Shown here: positions 43,811 through 51,946 of the stretch, one piece after another
Numbering within the stretch: position 1 is the first letter of the stretch
Layout: every line of letters begins with the position of its first letter
Origin: Lentisphaeria bacterium
GTDB taxonomy: Bacteria > Verrucomicrobiota > Lentisphaeria > Victivallales > UBA1829
Direction: 5' to 3'
DNA: 64,000 nucleotides
NCBI GenBank assembly: GCA_003526375.1
Contig: DPDG01000026.1
Location: 66,680 to 130,679, forward strand
Program-made: the position numbers and the translations under genes
Notes under the pieces: model-generated
Database searches by the model: none
Told to the model about the DNA's origin: nothing
What the model saw: the letters and a program-made list of their open reading frames with translations, nothing else

Positions 43811-45070
43811 ATGAAAGCAAAGACAGTCGAACAGCGTTACCGGCTCGCAAAAGAACAGTATGCGGAACTTGGAGTCAATACCGACGCCGCATTGAAAGCT
43901 CTGGCGAAGATCCCGATTTCCATGCACTGCTGGCAGGGCGACGACGTCGTCGGCTTCGAACCCGGCGCAGGCGGAGCGTCCGGCGGCATTCTTTCCACGG
44001 GAAATTATCCGGGACGCGCGAGAAACATCAGGGAGCTCCGCGCCGATCTGGACAAGGCGTTTTCCCTGATCCCCGGCGCAAAGCGCCTGAATCTCCATGC
44101 CATCTACCTGGACTCCGGGAAAGCGGTCGCGCGCAATAAAATCACGCCTGCGCACTTCCAGAGCTGGATCGACTGGGCAAAGGAACAGAAAGCGGGACTC
44201 GACTTCAATCCGACTTACTTTGCGCATCCGAAAGCCTCCGCGAATCTGACGCTTTCCAGTCCCGACGCGGGAATCCGAGAATACTGGATCGAACACGGGA
44301 TCGCATGTCGCAAAATCGCGGCGGAAATGGGAAAACAGCTCAAGAGCCCGTGTATCATGAATACATGGATTCCCGACGGCTTCAAGGACATCACCGTTGA
44401 CCGCGCCGGAGCGAGAGCGCGCCTTGAAGAATCTCTGGACAAAATCTTTGCGGAAAAAATTCCGGCAAAATACATGCGCGACGCCGTCGAATCCAAACTG
44501 TTCGGCATCGGTGTGGAGTCCTGCACCGTGGGCTCGAACGAGTTCTACATGGGATACGCCATGAAGAACAAGCTCCTGCTCTGCCTTGACTCCGGGCACT
44601 TCCATCCGACCGAAGTCATCAGCGACAAAATCAGTGCAGTCCTGCTGTTCATCGACGAGATTCTGCTCCATGTCAGCCGTCCGGTGCGATGGGACTCCGA
44701 CCATGTCGTCCTTTTCGACGATGAACTCCGCGCCATCGCGCAGGAAATCATCCGCAACGGTTCCGACAGAGTTCATATCGGACTCGATTACTTCGATGCG
44801 ACGATCAACCGTCTCGAAGCCTGGGTCATCGGAACGCGCAACATGCAGAAAGCTCTCCTGAACGCCCTGCTGGAGCCGGAAAAGGAACTGATCAAGCTGG
44901 AACGCTCTTTCAGGAACGGACGCAAACTCGCGCTTCTTGAAGAACTCAAGATGCTTCCGCTCGGTGCAGTCTACGATTATTTCTGCCTGACACAGGGAGT
45001 TCCCGTTGCAGCGGAATACATCAAAGAGGTCGAGGCTTACGAAAAGAAGGTCCAGTCAAAACGCGGATAA
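43811..45070 (+). CDS. rhaA: L-rhamnose isomerase
   Basis: 419 residues matching L-rhamnose isomerase over its length: MHCWQGDDVVGFEPGAGGAS, TGNYPGRARNIRELRADLDK, LNLHAIYLDSG, GLDFNPTYFAHPKA, SPCIMNTWIPDGFKDITVDR, ESKLFGIGVESCTVGSNEFY and LLCLDSGHFHPTEVISDKI with the metal-binding Asp/His residues. It converts L-rhamnose to L-rhamnulose in the cytoplasm. It is divergent from an AraC regulator, ends in a strong terminator and is followed by a sugar-binding lipoprotein. A rhamnulose kinase is not in the window; an aldolase/dehydrogenase fusion that could complete the pathway lies at 22214. Confidence 0.96.
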   Translation: MKAKTVEQRYRLAKEQYAELGVNTDAALKALAKIPISMHCWQGDDVVGFEPGAGGASGGILSTGNYPGRARNIRELRADLDKAFSLIPGAKRLNLHAIYLDSGKAVARNKITPAHFQSWIDWAKEQKAGLDFNPTYFAHPKASANLTLSSPDAGIREYWIEHGIACRKIAAEMGKQLKSPCIMNTWIPDGFKDITVDRAGARARLEESLDKIFAEKIPAKYMRDAVESKLFGIGVESCTVGSNEFYMGYAMKNKLLLCLDSGHFHPTEVISDKISAVLLFIDEILLHVSRPVRWDSDHVVLFDDELRAIAQEIIRNGSDRVHIGLDYFDATINRLEAWVIGTRNMQKALLNALLEPEKELIKLERSFRNGRKLALLEELKMLPLGAVYDYFCLTQGVPVAAEYIKEVEAYEKKVQSKRG

Positions 45071-45095
45071 CTCCTGAATCGTTTCTTACCGCAGG

Positions 45096-45130
45096 CGGAA
45101 CAGTTCTCAGCCGGAACTGTTCCGTTTTTT
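45096..45130 (+). terminator. Strong terminator after rhaA
   Basis: 11-base stem CGGAACAGTTC/GAACTGTTCCG with a seven-base loop followed by TTTTTT. Confidence 0.9.
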
Positions 45131-45245
45131 CATGCAGACTCTCCGAAAAACCGCATTGTTCTCCGGTTTTGCATTTTTCCGGTTGCATTATACTGAAAAA
45201 CGGCTATTATTACCTGCTGAAAAATCAATCTATATGAGGGATAAA

Positions 45246-46193
45246 ATGAAAAAAGCGTTTTTTCTTCTGGCGGCTCTCCTCCTCTTGACGGGATGCGGAG
45301 AGGGTTCCGGTAAAAAGCTCAGAATCGGAATCTCCATTCCGGCGGCGACGCACGGGTGGACAGGCGGCGTGGTATGGAGCGCGGAACAGGCGAAAAAGAA
45401 TCTGGAAGCGGCAAATCCGGATCTTCAGGTCATTGTGACTTCCAGCGCCAATACTGCGGATCAGGTGAACCGGATCGAAAATCTGGTCGCCCGCAACGTG
45501 GACGCACTGGTCGTGCTGGCGCAGGAGCCGGGACCGATCACGGACATCTGCGCAAGAGCCAGGGAACAGGGTATTTTCCTTGTCGTGGTCTCCAATCCGC
45601 TGGACAAACCGGTGCAGGATGTTTTCGTGAACGGCGACAACCGCAGTTTCGGCGCCGCGGCGGCAAAAGCCATGGGGCGGCTGCTCGGAGGAAAGGGCGA
45701 AATCCTGATGATGGAGGGAGTCCCCTGCCCGATCAACAAAGACCGTGTCGAATCTTTCCGCGAGGTTCTCGCCGCGGAATTCCCCGGAATCAGGATTCTG
45801 GAATCGCAGGCTTCCTGGTGGAATACGGAAAAAGGCCTCGCCCTGATGGAGAATTTCCTCCAGAAGTATCCGAAAATCGATGCTGTCTGGGCGGGGGATG
45901 ACGATGTTCTCATCGGAGCTTTGAAAGCCTATGAGGAATCCGGGCGCAAGGATATCAAGGCGATGATCGGCGGAGGCGGCAGTAAAAAGACAGTCAAGAT
46001 GATTCTTGACGGAAATTCTGTCGTCAAAGCAACCGTCACCTATTCCCCGCGTATGCTTGAGCGCGGCGTGGAAGAAGCGCTGGCGGGTCTGAGGAACGGA
46101 AAAAAGGCGGTCGGCAAAGAGGTCATTATCCCTTCGCAGATCGTTACCCGCGAGAACGCAAAGGAACACTATTTCCCCGATTCGGTCTACTGA
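45246..46193 (+). CDS. Sugar ABC transporter substrate-binding lipoprotein (RbsB/RhaS type)
   Basis: 315 residues with a lipoprotein signal (MKKAFFLLAALLLLTGCG, Cys17). It has a type I periplasmic-binding fold: LRIGISIPAATHGWTGGVVW, NRIENLVARNVDALVVLAQE, VFVNGDNRSFGAAAAKAMGR, FLQKYPKIDAVWAGDDDVLI and an ending of IIPSQIVTRENAKEHYFP. Members bind ribose, rhamnose or related sugars. ATG 45246 follows GAGGG by five bases. The gene comes after the rhaA terminator and has no ABC ATPase or permease beside it, so it is an orphan binding protein, possibly supplying a transporter encoded elsewhere or acting as a sensor. The ligand is inferred only from the neighbour. Confidence 0.9.
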   Translation: MKKAFFLLAALLLLTGCGEGSGKKLRIGISIPAATHGWTGGVVWSAEQAKKNLEAANPDLQVIVTSSANTADQVNRIENLVARNVDALVVLAQEPGPITDICARAREQGIFLVVVSNPLDKPVQDVFVNGDNRSFGAAAAKAMGRLLGGKGEILMMEGVPCPINKDRVESFREVLAAEFPGIRILESQASWWNTEKGLALMENFLQKYPKIDAVWAGDDDVLIGALKAYEESGRKDIKAMIGGGGSKKTVKMILDGNSVVKATVTYSPRMLERGVEEALAGLRNGKKAVGKEVIIPSQIVTRENAKEHYFPDSVY

Positions 46194-46212
46194 CCGTTTT
46201 TCCTGTCAACGG

Positions 46213-46238
46213 AAAAGGGACGGCGGAAACACCGTCCC
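46213..46238 (-). terminator. Terminator for the lipoprotein gene at 46248
   Basis: GGGACGG/CCGTCCC with an eight-base loop; on the minus strand it is followed by TTTTCC. It may serve both convergent genes. Confidence 0.55.
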
Positions 46239-46247
46239 GCGAAACAC

Positions 46248-47318
46248 TTATTTCTTTGCTTCATACAGCTCTTTTTCAGAATTGAAAACGATCTGGTTCT
46301 TGTTTTCCCGATACCATTTTTCAAGTGAATCAATACAGGAAACTGAGTTCAAAGCCAAGACCTGATTCAAGCGGTTAGGATCATTGCGGAACATCCGGTT
46401 GTTTTCGACGAGATAACCGAATGCCGGGACAAATCCCTTGCGTGCAAGACGGATCGCCACCTCGAAATTTCTCCAATAATCACCATTTTTTCCACTTCCG
46501 GAAAAACGCCAGTAATTTGCCATGAAATCCTGACGCTCCTCCGGAGCAAGTTGATTCAGAACAAGTTCCAATGTCTCATAATTGGAATTCCGGTTCTGAA
46601 GCAATTGTTTTTTCAGAATCGGAACCGCTTCCTTTTCGATCCCGAGACGTGTTACGCAACGGGAAAGTTCAGGAACATCAGGCAGCAACTTCAACACATC
46701 CGCCTTGTCATTTTCATCGATCAGACTGATATAAATATTGACAGCCGTATAGCTTCTGCCGGGGTTTAACATCAGACGTTTCAAAAGCGGCTTGTCAGAC
46801 GGCTTTACCAGACGCTTCGCGGCATCCTGAAGAAACTGCGAGCTGGCGGCATTGACAAGCAAATCCTCAAAATATTCATGTCCCAACGCCACCAGAGAAT
46901 TTGTGGTCCGGTTGCGCAGTCTCTCCGAATTGAAATTGATCCGCATTCCACTGATATTCTCAATGAACTTGCGCTTCTGTTCCGGCGTCGCATTTGCCGG
47001 CGGCGTGATCAGGTCAAGATAACGTCCGACAATATGGGCGGGAATATTGCCGTATTCCATATTGTCGAAAAGCTCGCGCAGGGAAATGGATTCCAGTTCC
47101 TCTTTCTTCTTCTCCCTTGCCGCACACTCCTGAAATTCCTTGAACTGTTTCCGGGTTTCGGCAAGAAGAGTCGCATTTCTGGCTACCTCGGCACTCAGCG
47201 CCGTGACCCGTTCATTCATTTCCGCGCGTTCCTTCTGATAAACATCCGTGGAAACACAGGCGGATAACGCGACTCCCAAAAAAGCGGCGGCGCCCGGCAT
47301 CAGCAATCTGCAAAGCAT
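46248..47318 (-). CDS. Lipoprotein with N-terminal coiled coil, unknown function
   Basis: 356 residues with a lipobox at VALSAC (Cys21). Residues about 30-75 form a charged coiled coil (YQKERAEMNERVTALSAEVA, ETRKQFKEFQECAAREKKK). The rest is all-helical with HEAT-like repeats (LVALGHEYFEDLLVNAASSQ, LLKRLMLNPGRSYTAVNIYI, LELVLNQLAPEERQDFMANY, FEVAIRLARKGFVPAFGYLV). I do not recognise a family. It has a very strong AAAGGAGG ribosome site. It stands alone between convergent and divergent neighbours, and a structural or scaffold role at the membrane is a guess. Confidence 0.8.
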   Translation of the reverse strand: MLCRLLMPGAAAFLGVALSACVSTDVYQKERAEMNERVTALSAEVARNATLLAETRKQFKEFQECAAREKKKEELESISLRELFDNMEYGNIPAHIVGRYLDLITPPANATPEQKRKFIENISGMRINFNSERLRNRTTNSLVALGHEYFEDLLVNAASSQFLQDAAKRLVKPSDKPLLKRLMLNPGRSYTAVNIYISLIDENDKADVLKLLPDVPELSRCVTRLGIEKEAVPILKKQLLQNRNSNYETLELVLNQLAPEERQDFMANYWRFSGSGKNGDYWRNFEVAIRLARKGFVPAFGYLVENNRMFRNDPNRLNQVLALNSVSCIDSLEKWYRENKNQIVFNSEKELYEAKK

Positions 47319-47415
47319 GACTTCCTCCTTTTTTGACTGTATTCATTGAAAATACGAAACTATGATAAGATAAGTCCGTTCCGCAGGATATTCAAGCAGG
47401 AAAAAGAAAATGGTC

Positions 47416-47444
47416 TTGAAAAATACCGCTGCAGGATGTATCTT
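47416..47444 (+). promoter_or_regulatory. Predicted promoter of the cupin gene
   Basis: TTGAAA (47416-47421), 17-base spacer, TATCTT (47439-47444), placed 25 bases before the ATG at 47470. Confidence 0.45.
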
Positions 47445-47469
47445 GCGCTTCTGACAGAAAGGAAATACC

Positions 47470-47886
47470 ATGAAGATCATTGATGCCGCAAAAATGGCGG
47501 AACTGACAAAACTCGCAGAAGAATCCCCGCGCAGGCGAACCCACTTCAACCTGCATGAATCTCTTGACGAAGGCATTCACCGTCTCTGCATCGCGGCGGA
47601 ACCGGATACCGTGATTCACCCGCATCGCCACAAAGACAAATGGGAACTTTTCTTTCTCTTGAAAGGCGCGGCCGATGTTTACACCTACGACGATTCGGGA
47701 AAGATCACCGGAAGCTGGCATATGGTCCCCGGAGGAGAGGTCCCGCTGATCGAAATACCCGAAGGAGTGTGGCACCACTTCGTATGCAGGGAACACGGCA
47801 CAGTCGCATTTGAAGTCAAAAAAGGTCCCTACACGCCGATCGCGCCGGAGGATTCCGCTCCGTTCGACGGTATTCTGCCGGAATGA
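47470..47886 (+). CDS. WbuC-like cupin-fold metalloprotein
   Basis: 138 residues. RRRTHFNLHESLDEGIHRLC, PDTVIHPHRHKDKWELFFLL then KGAADVYTYDDSG, and VWHHFVCREHGTVAFEVKKG followed by PYTPIAPEDSAPF match WbuC proteins, small cupins found in O-antigen and other polysaccharide clusters. The metal-binding His cluster is HPHRHKDKWE. The start has AAAGGAAA upstream. It precedes queH by about 50 bases on the same strand, though no functional link is evident. The reaction catalysed by WbuC proteins is unclear. Confidence 0.88.
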   Translation: MKIIDAAKMAELTKLAEESPRRRTHFNLHESLDEGIHRLCIAAEPDTVIHPHRHKDKWELFFLLKGAADVYTYDDSGKITGSWHMVPGGEVPLIEIPEGVWHHFVCREHGTVAFEVKKGPYTPIAPEDSAPFDGILPE

Positions 47887-47937
47887 ACAGCCTCAAAGGA
47901 AAGCATCTCGCAATCAAATCAATTTTTTGAATGAAAG

Positions 47938-48465
47938 ATGAAAAAACTGCTGCTCCATGTCTGCTGCGCCCCCTGCGCCTCCGCCTGTGTCGAACGGCTG
48001 CTGGATGAGGGACGCGAAATCATACTGTTTTTTTCGAACTCGAATATCGCCACCCGCGAGGAGTTCGGGAAACGGTTGCTGTATGTACAGCAACTGGCGG
48101 AAATTCATCATCTGGAACTGCTCGTCGATGAATATCAGCACGATGCCTGGCTCCGCACAGTTTCCACTGTCGAAAACCATGCCGGCGAGCCGGAAGGCGG
48201 ACTGCGCTGCCGCGCCTGTTTCACGCATTCCCTCGGGCGCACTGCCGCCAAAGCCGAAGAGCTGAATCTGAATTTCGCAACTACTCTGACCGTCAGTCCT
48301 CACAAAAATTCCAGACTGATTTTTGAAGTCGGAAGCAGGTTCCAGGGTTTTGAACCGTGGGACTTCAAAAAGAAAGACGGCTTCAAACGCTCCATAGAAC
48401 TCTCGAAACAATATTGTTTCTACCGTCAGAGTTTCTGCGGCTGCGAATTTTCTTTTCGCGTCTGA
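47938..48465 (+). CDS. queH: Epoxyqueuosine reductase QueH
   Basis: 175 residues with all cysteine motifs of QueH, the non-cobalamin enzyme for the last step of queuosine synthesis in tRNA: HVCCAPCASAC (Cys9, Cys10, Cys13), LRCRACFTHSL, and the C-terminal YCFYRQSFCGCEFS. The length is in the usual range, slightly short. The Cys residues hold an iron-sulphur cluster and a second metal site. No other queuosine gene is near. The gene ends just before a GC-rich hairpin that can stop transcription from the other side. Confidence 0.94.
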   Translation: MKKLLLHVCCAPCASACVERLLDEGREIILFFSNSNIATREEFGKRLLYVQQLAEIHHLELLVDEYQHDAWLRTVSTVENHAGEPEGGLRCRACFTHSLGRTAAKAEELNLNFATTLTVSPHKNSRLIFEVGSRFQGFEPWDFKKKDGFKRSIELSKQYCFYRQSFCGCEFSFRV

Positions 48466-48469
48466 AAAG

Positions 48470-48500
48470 AAAAAAGCCCCGGCGGGGAGTACGCCGGGGC
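48470..48500 (-). terminator. Terminator of the GT2 operon, possibly bidirectional
   Basis: Nine-base stem GCCCCGGCG/CGCCGGGGC with a seven-base loop; on the minus strand it is followed by a TTTTTTCTTTT run. queH ends five bases away on the plus strand. Confidence 0.85.
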
Positions 48501-48529
48501 GGTGGTGTGGCCTCCCCCCAAAAAAAATT

Positions 48530-49963
48530 TTACCTGAATTGGAAACGCGCCGGAGCCGTCCCTCCCGTTGCTTCCCCGGCAAAAACGGCGCCGGAATGCG
48601 GAAGTGAGTTGGCAGGCTCCGTTTCCGTTTTCTTCGCTTCTTCCGCCTTGCCCCGGGTCAGCCAGCCGGAATTGCGCACCGTGAACAGACTGTAAGGAGA
48701 AATCCAGAACAGGAAGAATGTACGGAAAAAAGTATAGGTAAAAGTCCAGATCCAGCCTGTTCCCCCGCTCATGAGATAGTAACACAGGGCAGGAAGGGCT
48801 GTCCAGAGAACCGTCAGAAGAAACATGCACTGCCACCAGAATACAGGGGCGGCGATCATGCCGAGAACCACAAATGGCAGAAAGAATAATGACTGAATGA
48901 AGAGATAAGTCTGAAACACCAGATTCAGCTGAATGGCAAGGTGGAACCAGTCGAAACGGCGGAATGCAAACTCATAAGTGGAAAGCATTTCCCGGATGTT
49001 TCCACGCTCCCAGCGAAGCATCATCCGGTAGGTCGCCTGATATTTCGACGGCATTTCCGTATGCACGACCGCATGCCGCTGATACAGGACATGCCACCTG
49101 TGGCGCAGCATGAACGTCGTCAGCGCGCGGTCTTCTCCGATTCCGGCGGGACGCCCGCAAAACGTCTGATCCGCCCAGCGGTCCAGAAATTCCATCAGGG
49201 CGGAACGCCGGTAGGCGCTCAACGCGCCCGGAGTGCAGACCACGGTGCGCATCACGCTGTTCGCGGCGCGAAGAATGCAGCAACTGAACGCATAATGGGC
49301 ATCCATCATGCGGGGCAGAACGCCGTCGGAAAGATTGGACACCTGAACAGACCCCGCGACGGCTCCGACAGTCGGATCGACGAAAGGACTGGTCAGATAC
49401 CGTATCGAATCCGCCTCCACAACGGAATCGCTGTCAACGGTAATGATGACATCCATCTTTGACAGCTTTGCGCCGTACTGAATCGCATGCCGTTTCCCGC
49501 GGTTCTGTTCCAGCTTGACCCCGCGGATACGCCCGTTGGAAGCGGCAGCCGCCTCTGCAATCCATTTCCATGTATCATCCCTGCTGCCGTCGTCAATGGC
49601 AATAATCTCCAATTTTCCGGCGGGATAATTGCTCGCCAGAATGCTTTTCAAGGCAATCGTGACCGCCTCCCCCTCATTATATGCGGGAACGATCACGGTG
49701 CAGGACGGAAGTTGATCGTCAGGCAGAATCGGCTTCTCCCGGTAACAGATTGTGCCGAGAACGATCGTCAGCAGGTTGTAAAGAACGCCGAAGAAAAGCA
49801 GAAAACCCAGAAAACCTTTCGGCACCCACTGACTGTTCAGAACGGCAAGCAGCTCGTCCGTGTTCATTCCGATCACCGCCGCAAGCGAGCCGATGATCAG
49901 CGATGCAAGCGTCAGATACTTCAGCCATGCACCGGAATTGCATTGATTCTCCCTCTCAGCCAT
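48530..49963 (-). CDS. Processive-type family 2 glycosyltransferase (membrane)
   Basis: 477 residues. It has two N-terminal membrane segments (LASLIIGSLAAVIGM; GFLGFLLFFGVLYNLLTIVL), a GT-A domain (CTVIVPAYNEGEAVTIALKS, IAIDDGSRDDT, DVIITVDSDSV, GIGEDRALT) and several C-terminal membrane segments (LFIQSLFFLPFVVLGM and others). The D, DxD and ED motifs of hyaluronan/chitin/poly-GlcNAc-type synthases are present. The QxxRW motif reads YRMMLRWERG, with Met in place of Gln. It probably makes or exports a polysaccharide at the inner membrane. GGGAGG lies nine bases before the ATG. It is preceded by a 59-residue paralogue of its own first 35 residues. Confidence 0.9.
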   Translation of the reverse strand: MAERENQCNSGAWLKYLTLASLIIGSLAAVIGMNTDELLAVLNSQWVPKGFLGFLLFFGVLYNLLTIVLGTICYREKPILPDDQLPSCTVIVPAYNEGEAVTIALKSILASNYPAGKLEIIAIDDGSRDDTWKWIAEAAAASNGRIRGVKLEQNRGKRHAIQYGAKLSKMDVIITVDSDSVVEADSIRYLTSPFVDPTVGAVAGSVQVSNLSDGVLPRMMDAHYAFSCCILRAANSVMRTVVCTPGALSAYRRSALMEFLDRWADQTFCGRPAGIGEDRALTTFMLRHRWHVLYQRHAVVHTEMPSKYQATYRMMLRWERGNIREMLSTYEFAFRRFDWFHLAIQLNLVFQTYLFIQSLFFLPFVVLGMIAAPVFWWQCMFLLTVLWTALPALCYYLMSGGTGWIWTFTYTFFRTFFLFWISPYSLFTVRNSGWLTRGKAEEAKKTETEPANSLPHSGAVFAGEATGGTAPARFQFR

Positions 49964-49966
49964 ATC

Positions 49967-50146
49967 TCAGAACCTCCCGCCGCCGAGGGACCCCAACTGA
50001 CACTGTCCGTTCACCATACCGATCCAGTCCTCGGCTCCCATTCCCATGACGGAGGAATTTGAACCGACAAACATTGCAGCCAAAGTCAAAAACTTCAGCC
50101 AACTGCTTTCCTGCGCCACTGTTTCTTTTTCTGTGTCTTCATTCAT
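49967..50146 (-). CDS. 59-residue small protein, paralogue of the GT2 N-terminus
   Basis: ATG 50146 with AAGGAG nine bases upstream. Residues SSWLKFLTLAAMFVGSNSSV align with GAWLKYLTLASLIIGSLAAV near the start of the neighbouring GT2 and both continue with GM and N-x-Q at matching spacing (WLK-LTLA-GS-V-GM-N-Q), so it is a duplicate of the first membrane segment. It ends GQCQLGSLGGGRF. It lies three bases before the GT2 ATG, so the two are co-translated. It may be a small membrane partner or an inhibitor of the synthase. Confidence 0.75.
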   Translation of the reverse strand: MNEDTEKETVAQESSWLKFLTLAAMFVGSNSSVMGMGAEDWIGMVNGQCQLGSLGGGRF

Positions 50147-50178
50147 TTGAAAGTACTCCTTGGTTTTTGTTTTATTCT

Positions 50179-50234
50179 ATTATACTCGATATTCATTGCC
50201 GGAATATTGCATGCAGATTACAAGTTGGTAATCT
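50179..50234 (-). promoter_or_regulatory. Promoter -10 and upstream palindrome for the small protein/GT2 operon
   Basis: TATAAT at 50184-50179 has no clear -35. About 43 bases upstream (centre to centre) is the 7-6-7 palindrome AGATTACAAGTTGGTAATCT (50215-50234), where an activator would sit. The rest of 50235-50536 has no gene; a small CGGGC/GCCCG hairpin (about 50507-50520) lies near its end. Confidence 0.5.
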
Positions 50235-50536
50235 GATAAAAAATCTTCATTTCAAGTTCAAGAGTATCGCAGTTCCGTCCGCGGGACCGGCATGGCATGG
50301 TGCGGGCATTGCCCTTGATTTGAGAAGAATGTATCTGCATTCTTCCGTCTCAAAGCCGGCATGGAATCCAATGGAATGAATCACGGCTGCCGTTCAATTC
50401 TCATGACGGGGAAGAAAAAATTCCCGGTGCCTCAGGAGTGCCGTCTCAGGCGTTAAACGATCAAATTCTTTTGAATATGGATATTACAGATGCGGGTTCC
50501 GTTCCCGGGCTCACGCCCGTCTTTCAAAAGGAGCAG

Positions 50537-51946
50537 TCATCGCCGGATCAGTTTTCCGCTTGCGGTATGCGGCAGGGAATCCACAATAATGAAATCTTTC
50601 GGAACCTTGTATTCCGCTAGACGGCGGAAACACCAGCGGCGGAGTTCCATGCGCCAGTTTTCCGGAAGTTCCGCATCTTCCCTGAGCACGATTTCCGCAA
50701 CGGGAACCTCGCCGAATCCGGGAAACGGCATACCCTTTACGCGCGACTCTCCGACATACGGATGTTCATGAAGCACGCTCTCCACCTCATACGGAAAAAT
50801 TTTCATTCCGGCGAAATTGATCACGTTTTTCGAGCGTCCGACAATAAAGAGCCATCCGTCCTCATCGACATACCCCATATCTCCGGTCGGAAACCAGCCG
50901 TCGGGGAAAAGCTCCGTTCTCAGGCGGAACGGAGCGAGATACGCATCGAACATTCCCGGACCGCGAATCAGAATGGAGCCGGTTCCGCCTGCATCCGGAT
51001 CACGGATCTCAATCCGGTAAGCATCCTGAACCCGCCCTGCGGAAGCGGTCTTCTCCGCCATGCCGGAGGTATTGATACAGGGCAATCCGACCTCGATAAT
51101 GCCGTATGCCTGCGTCAGAGGCAGACCGAATTTCGCGCGGAATGCCTCCGCATCGGCGACCTCCAGCTTCATCGCCGTCGAAAATGCCTGCCGGACCCCC
51201 GCCAGCATCGGCGGCGTAAAATCATCCGAATGCGTCATGAGCCTGTAATGATACGGCGTGGCGTAAAGCAGATTCAGCGGATAACGCCGGAACGCTTCGG
51301 GCATCTTTTCGATCAGCGGCTGTCCGCAGATCACGATCACGGCACCTTTCCGCAGAAACAGGAGAATCGTCACCACAAAATGGAATGCCATATCCAGCAC
51401 CCAAAACACATATTCGCCGCGTGTCACACCGAGCCCGACACATGCAGAAGTCCGTTCAATCACGGCGCGATGGGACAGCACAACCCCCTTGCTTCCGCCG
51501 GTCGTCCCTGAAGAAAAACGGATGAACGCCGGAACACGTCCCTCCGGCAGTTCAATTTTCCGAATTTCTTTCTTCAGAATACGCAGAAAAAGCCCGTGCA
51601 AAAGCGGCTGGTCCCCTTCTTTCCGGTAAGGTTCCGAAACGAGAAGAAAATTCAGTTCCAATTCATCGGGCATCCTTTCCCGTTCCGATTCCGCGGCGCG
51701 GGTGGAAAGCGGAACAAGCGCCGCATTCAGAGACAAAACGGCAAGGCTCGCGGCAATATATTCACAGGAATCATCCGCAAGCAGCCCGACGCGTGCAAAC
51801 GCGGTCATTCCAGCCTCCCGGAACTGAACGCCCAGGGTATCCGCAGCCTGAAACAAAACATGGTAGGAAAACTCCCCCCCGCGGTCGATCACGGCAATCC
51901 CGTCATATCCGCCGATTTCGCGGCGGATTGTCTCATAAATGTTCAT
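50537..51946 (-). CDS. AMP-dependent acyl ligase (acyl-ACP/CoA synthetase-like)
   Basis: 469 residues of the ANL superfamily, including RFSSGTTGGSKGVVLSHRAV (P-loop), LTQAYGIIEVGLPC, GWFPTGDMGYVDEDGWLFIV then GRSKNVINFAGMKIFPYEVE, and KVPKDFIIVDSLPHTASGKL with the catalytic Lys. At 469 residues it is a little shorter than typical ligases. It is the last gene of the operon and overlaps the HxxxD gene by ATGA. In aryl-polyene-type loci such ligases load the starter acid on the carrier protein. Here the starter acid is unknown. Confidence 0.9.
   Translation of the reverse strand: MNIYETIRREIGGYDGIAVIDRGGEFSYHVLFQAADTLGVQFREAGMTAFARVGLLADDSCEYIAASLAVLSLNAALVPLSTRAAESERERMPDELELNFLLVSEPYRKEGDQPLLHGLFLRILKKEIRKIELPEGRVPAFIRFSSGTTGGSKGVVLSHRAVIERTSACVGLGVTRGEYVFWVLDMAFHFVVTILLFLRKGAVIVICGQPLIEKMPEAFRRYPLNLLYATPYHYRLMTHSDDFTPPMLAGVRQAFSTAMKLEVADAEAFRAKFGLPLTQAYGIIEVGLPCINTSGMAEKTASAGRVQDAYRIEIRDPDAGGTGSILIRGPGMFDAYLAPFRLRTELFPDGWFPTGDMGYVDEDGWLFIVGRSKNVINFAGMKIFPYEVESVLHEHPYVGESRVKGMPFPGFGEVPVAEIVLREDAELPENWRMELRRWCFRRLAEYKVPKDFIIVDSLPHTASGKLIRR

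Noticed and set aside
50507..50520. CGGGC/GCCCG hairpin followed by TCTTTC as a terminator
   Set aside because: Five-base stem with no real T run and no plus-strand gene to stop; on the minus strand no T run follows.
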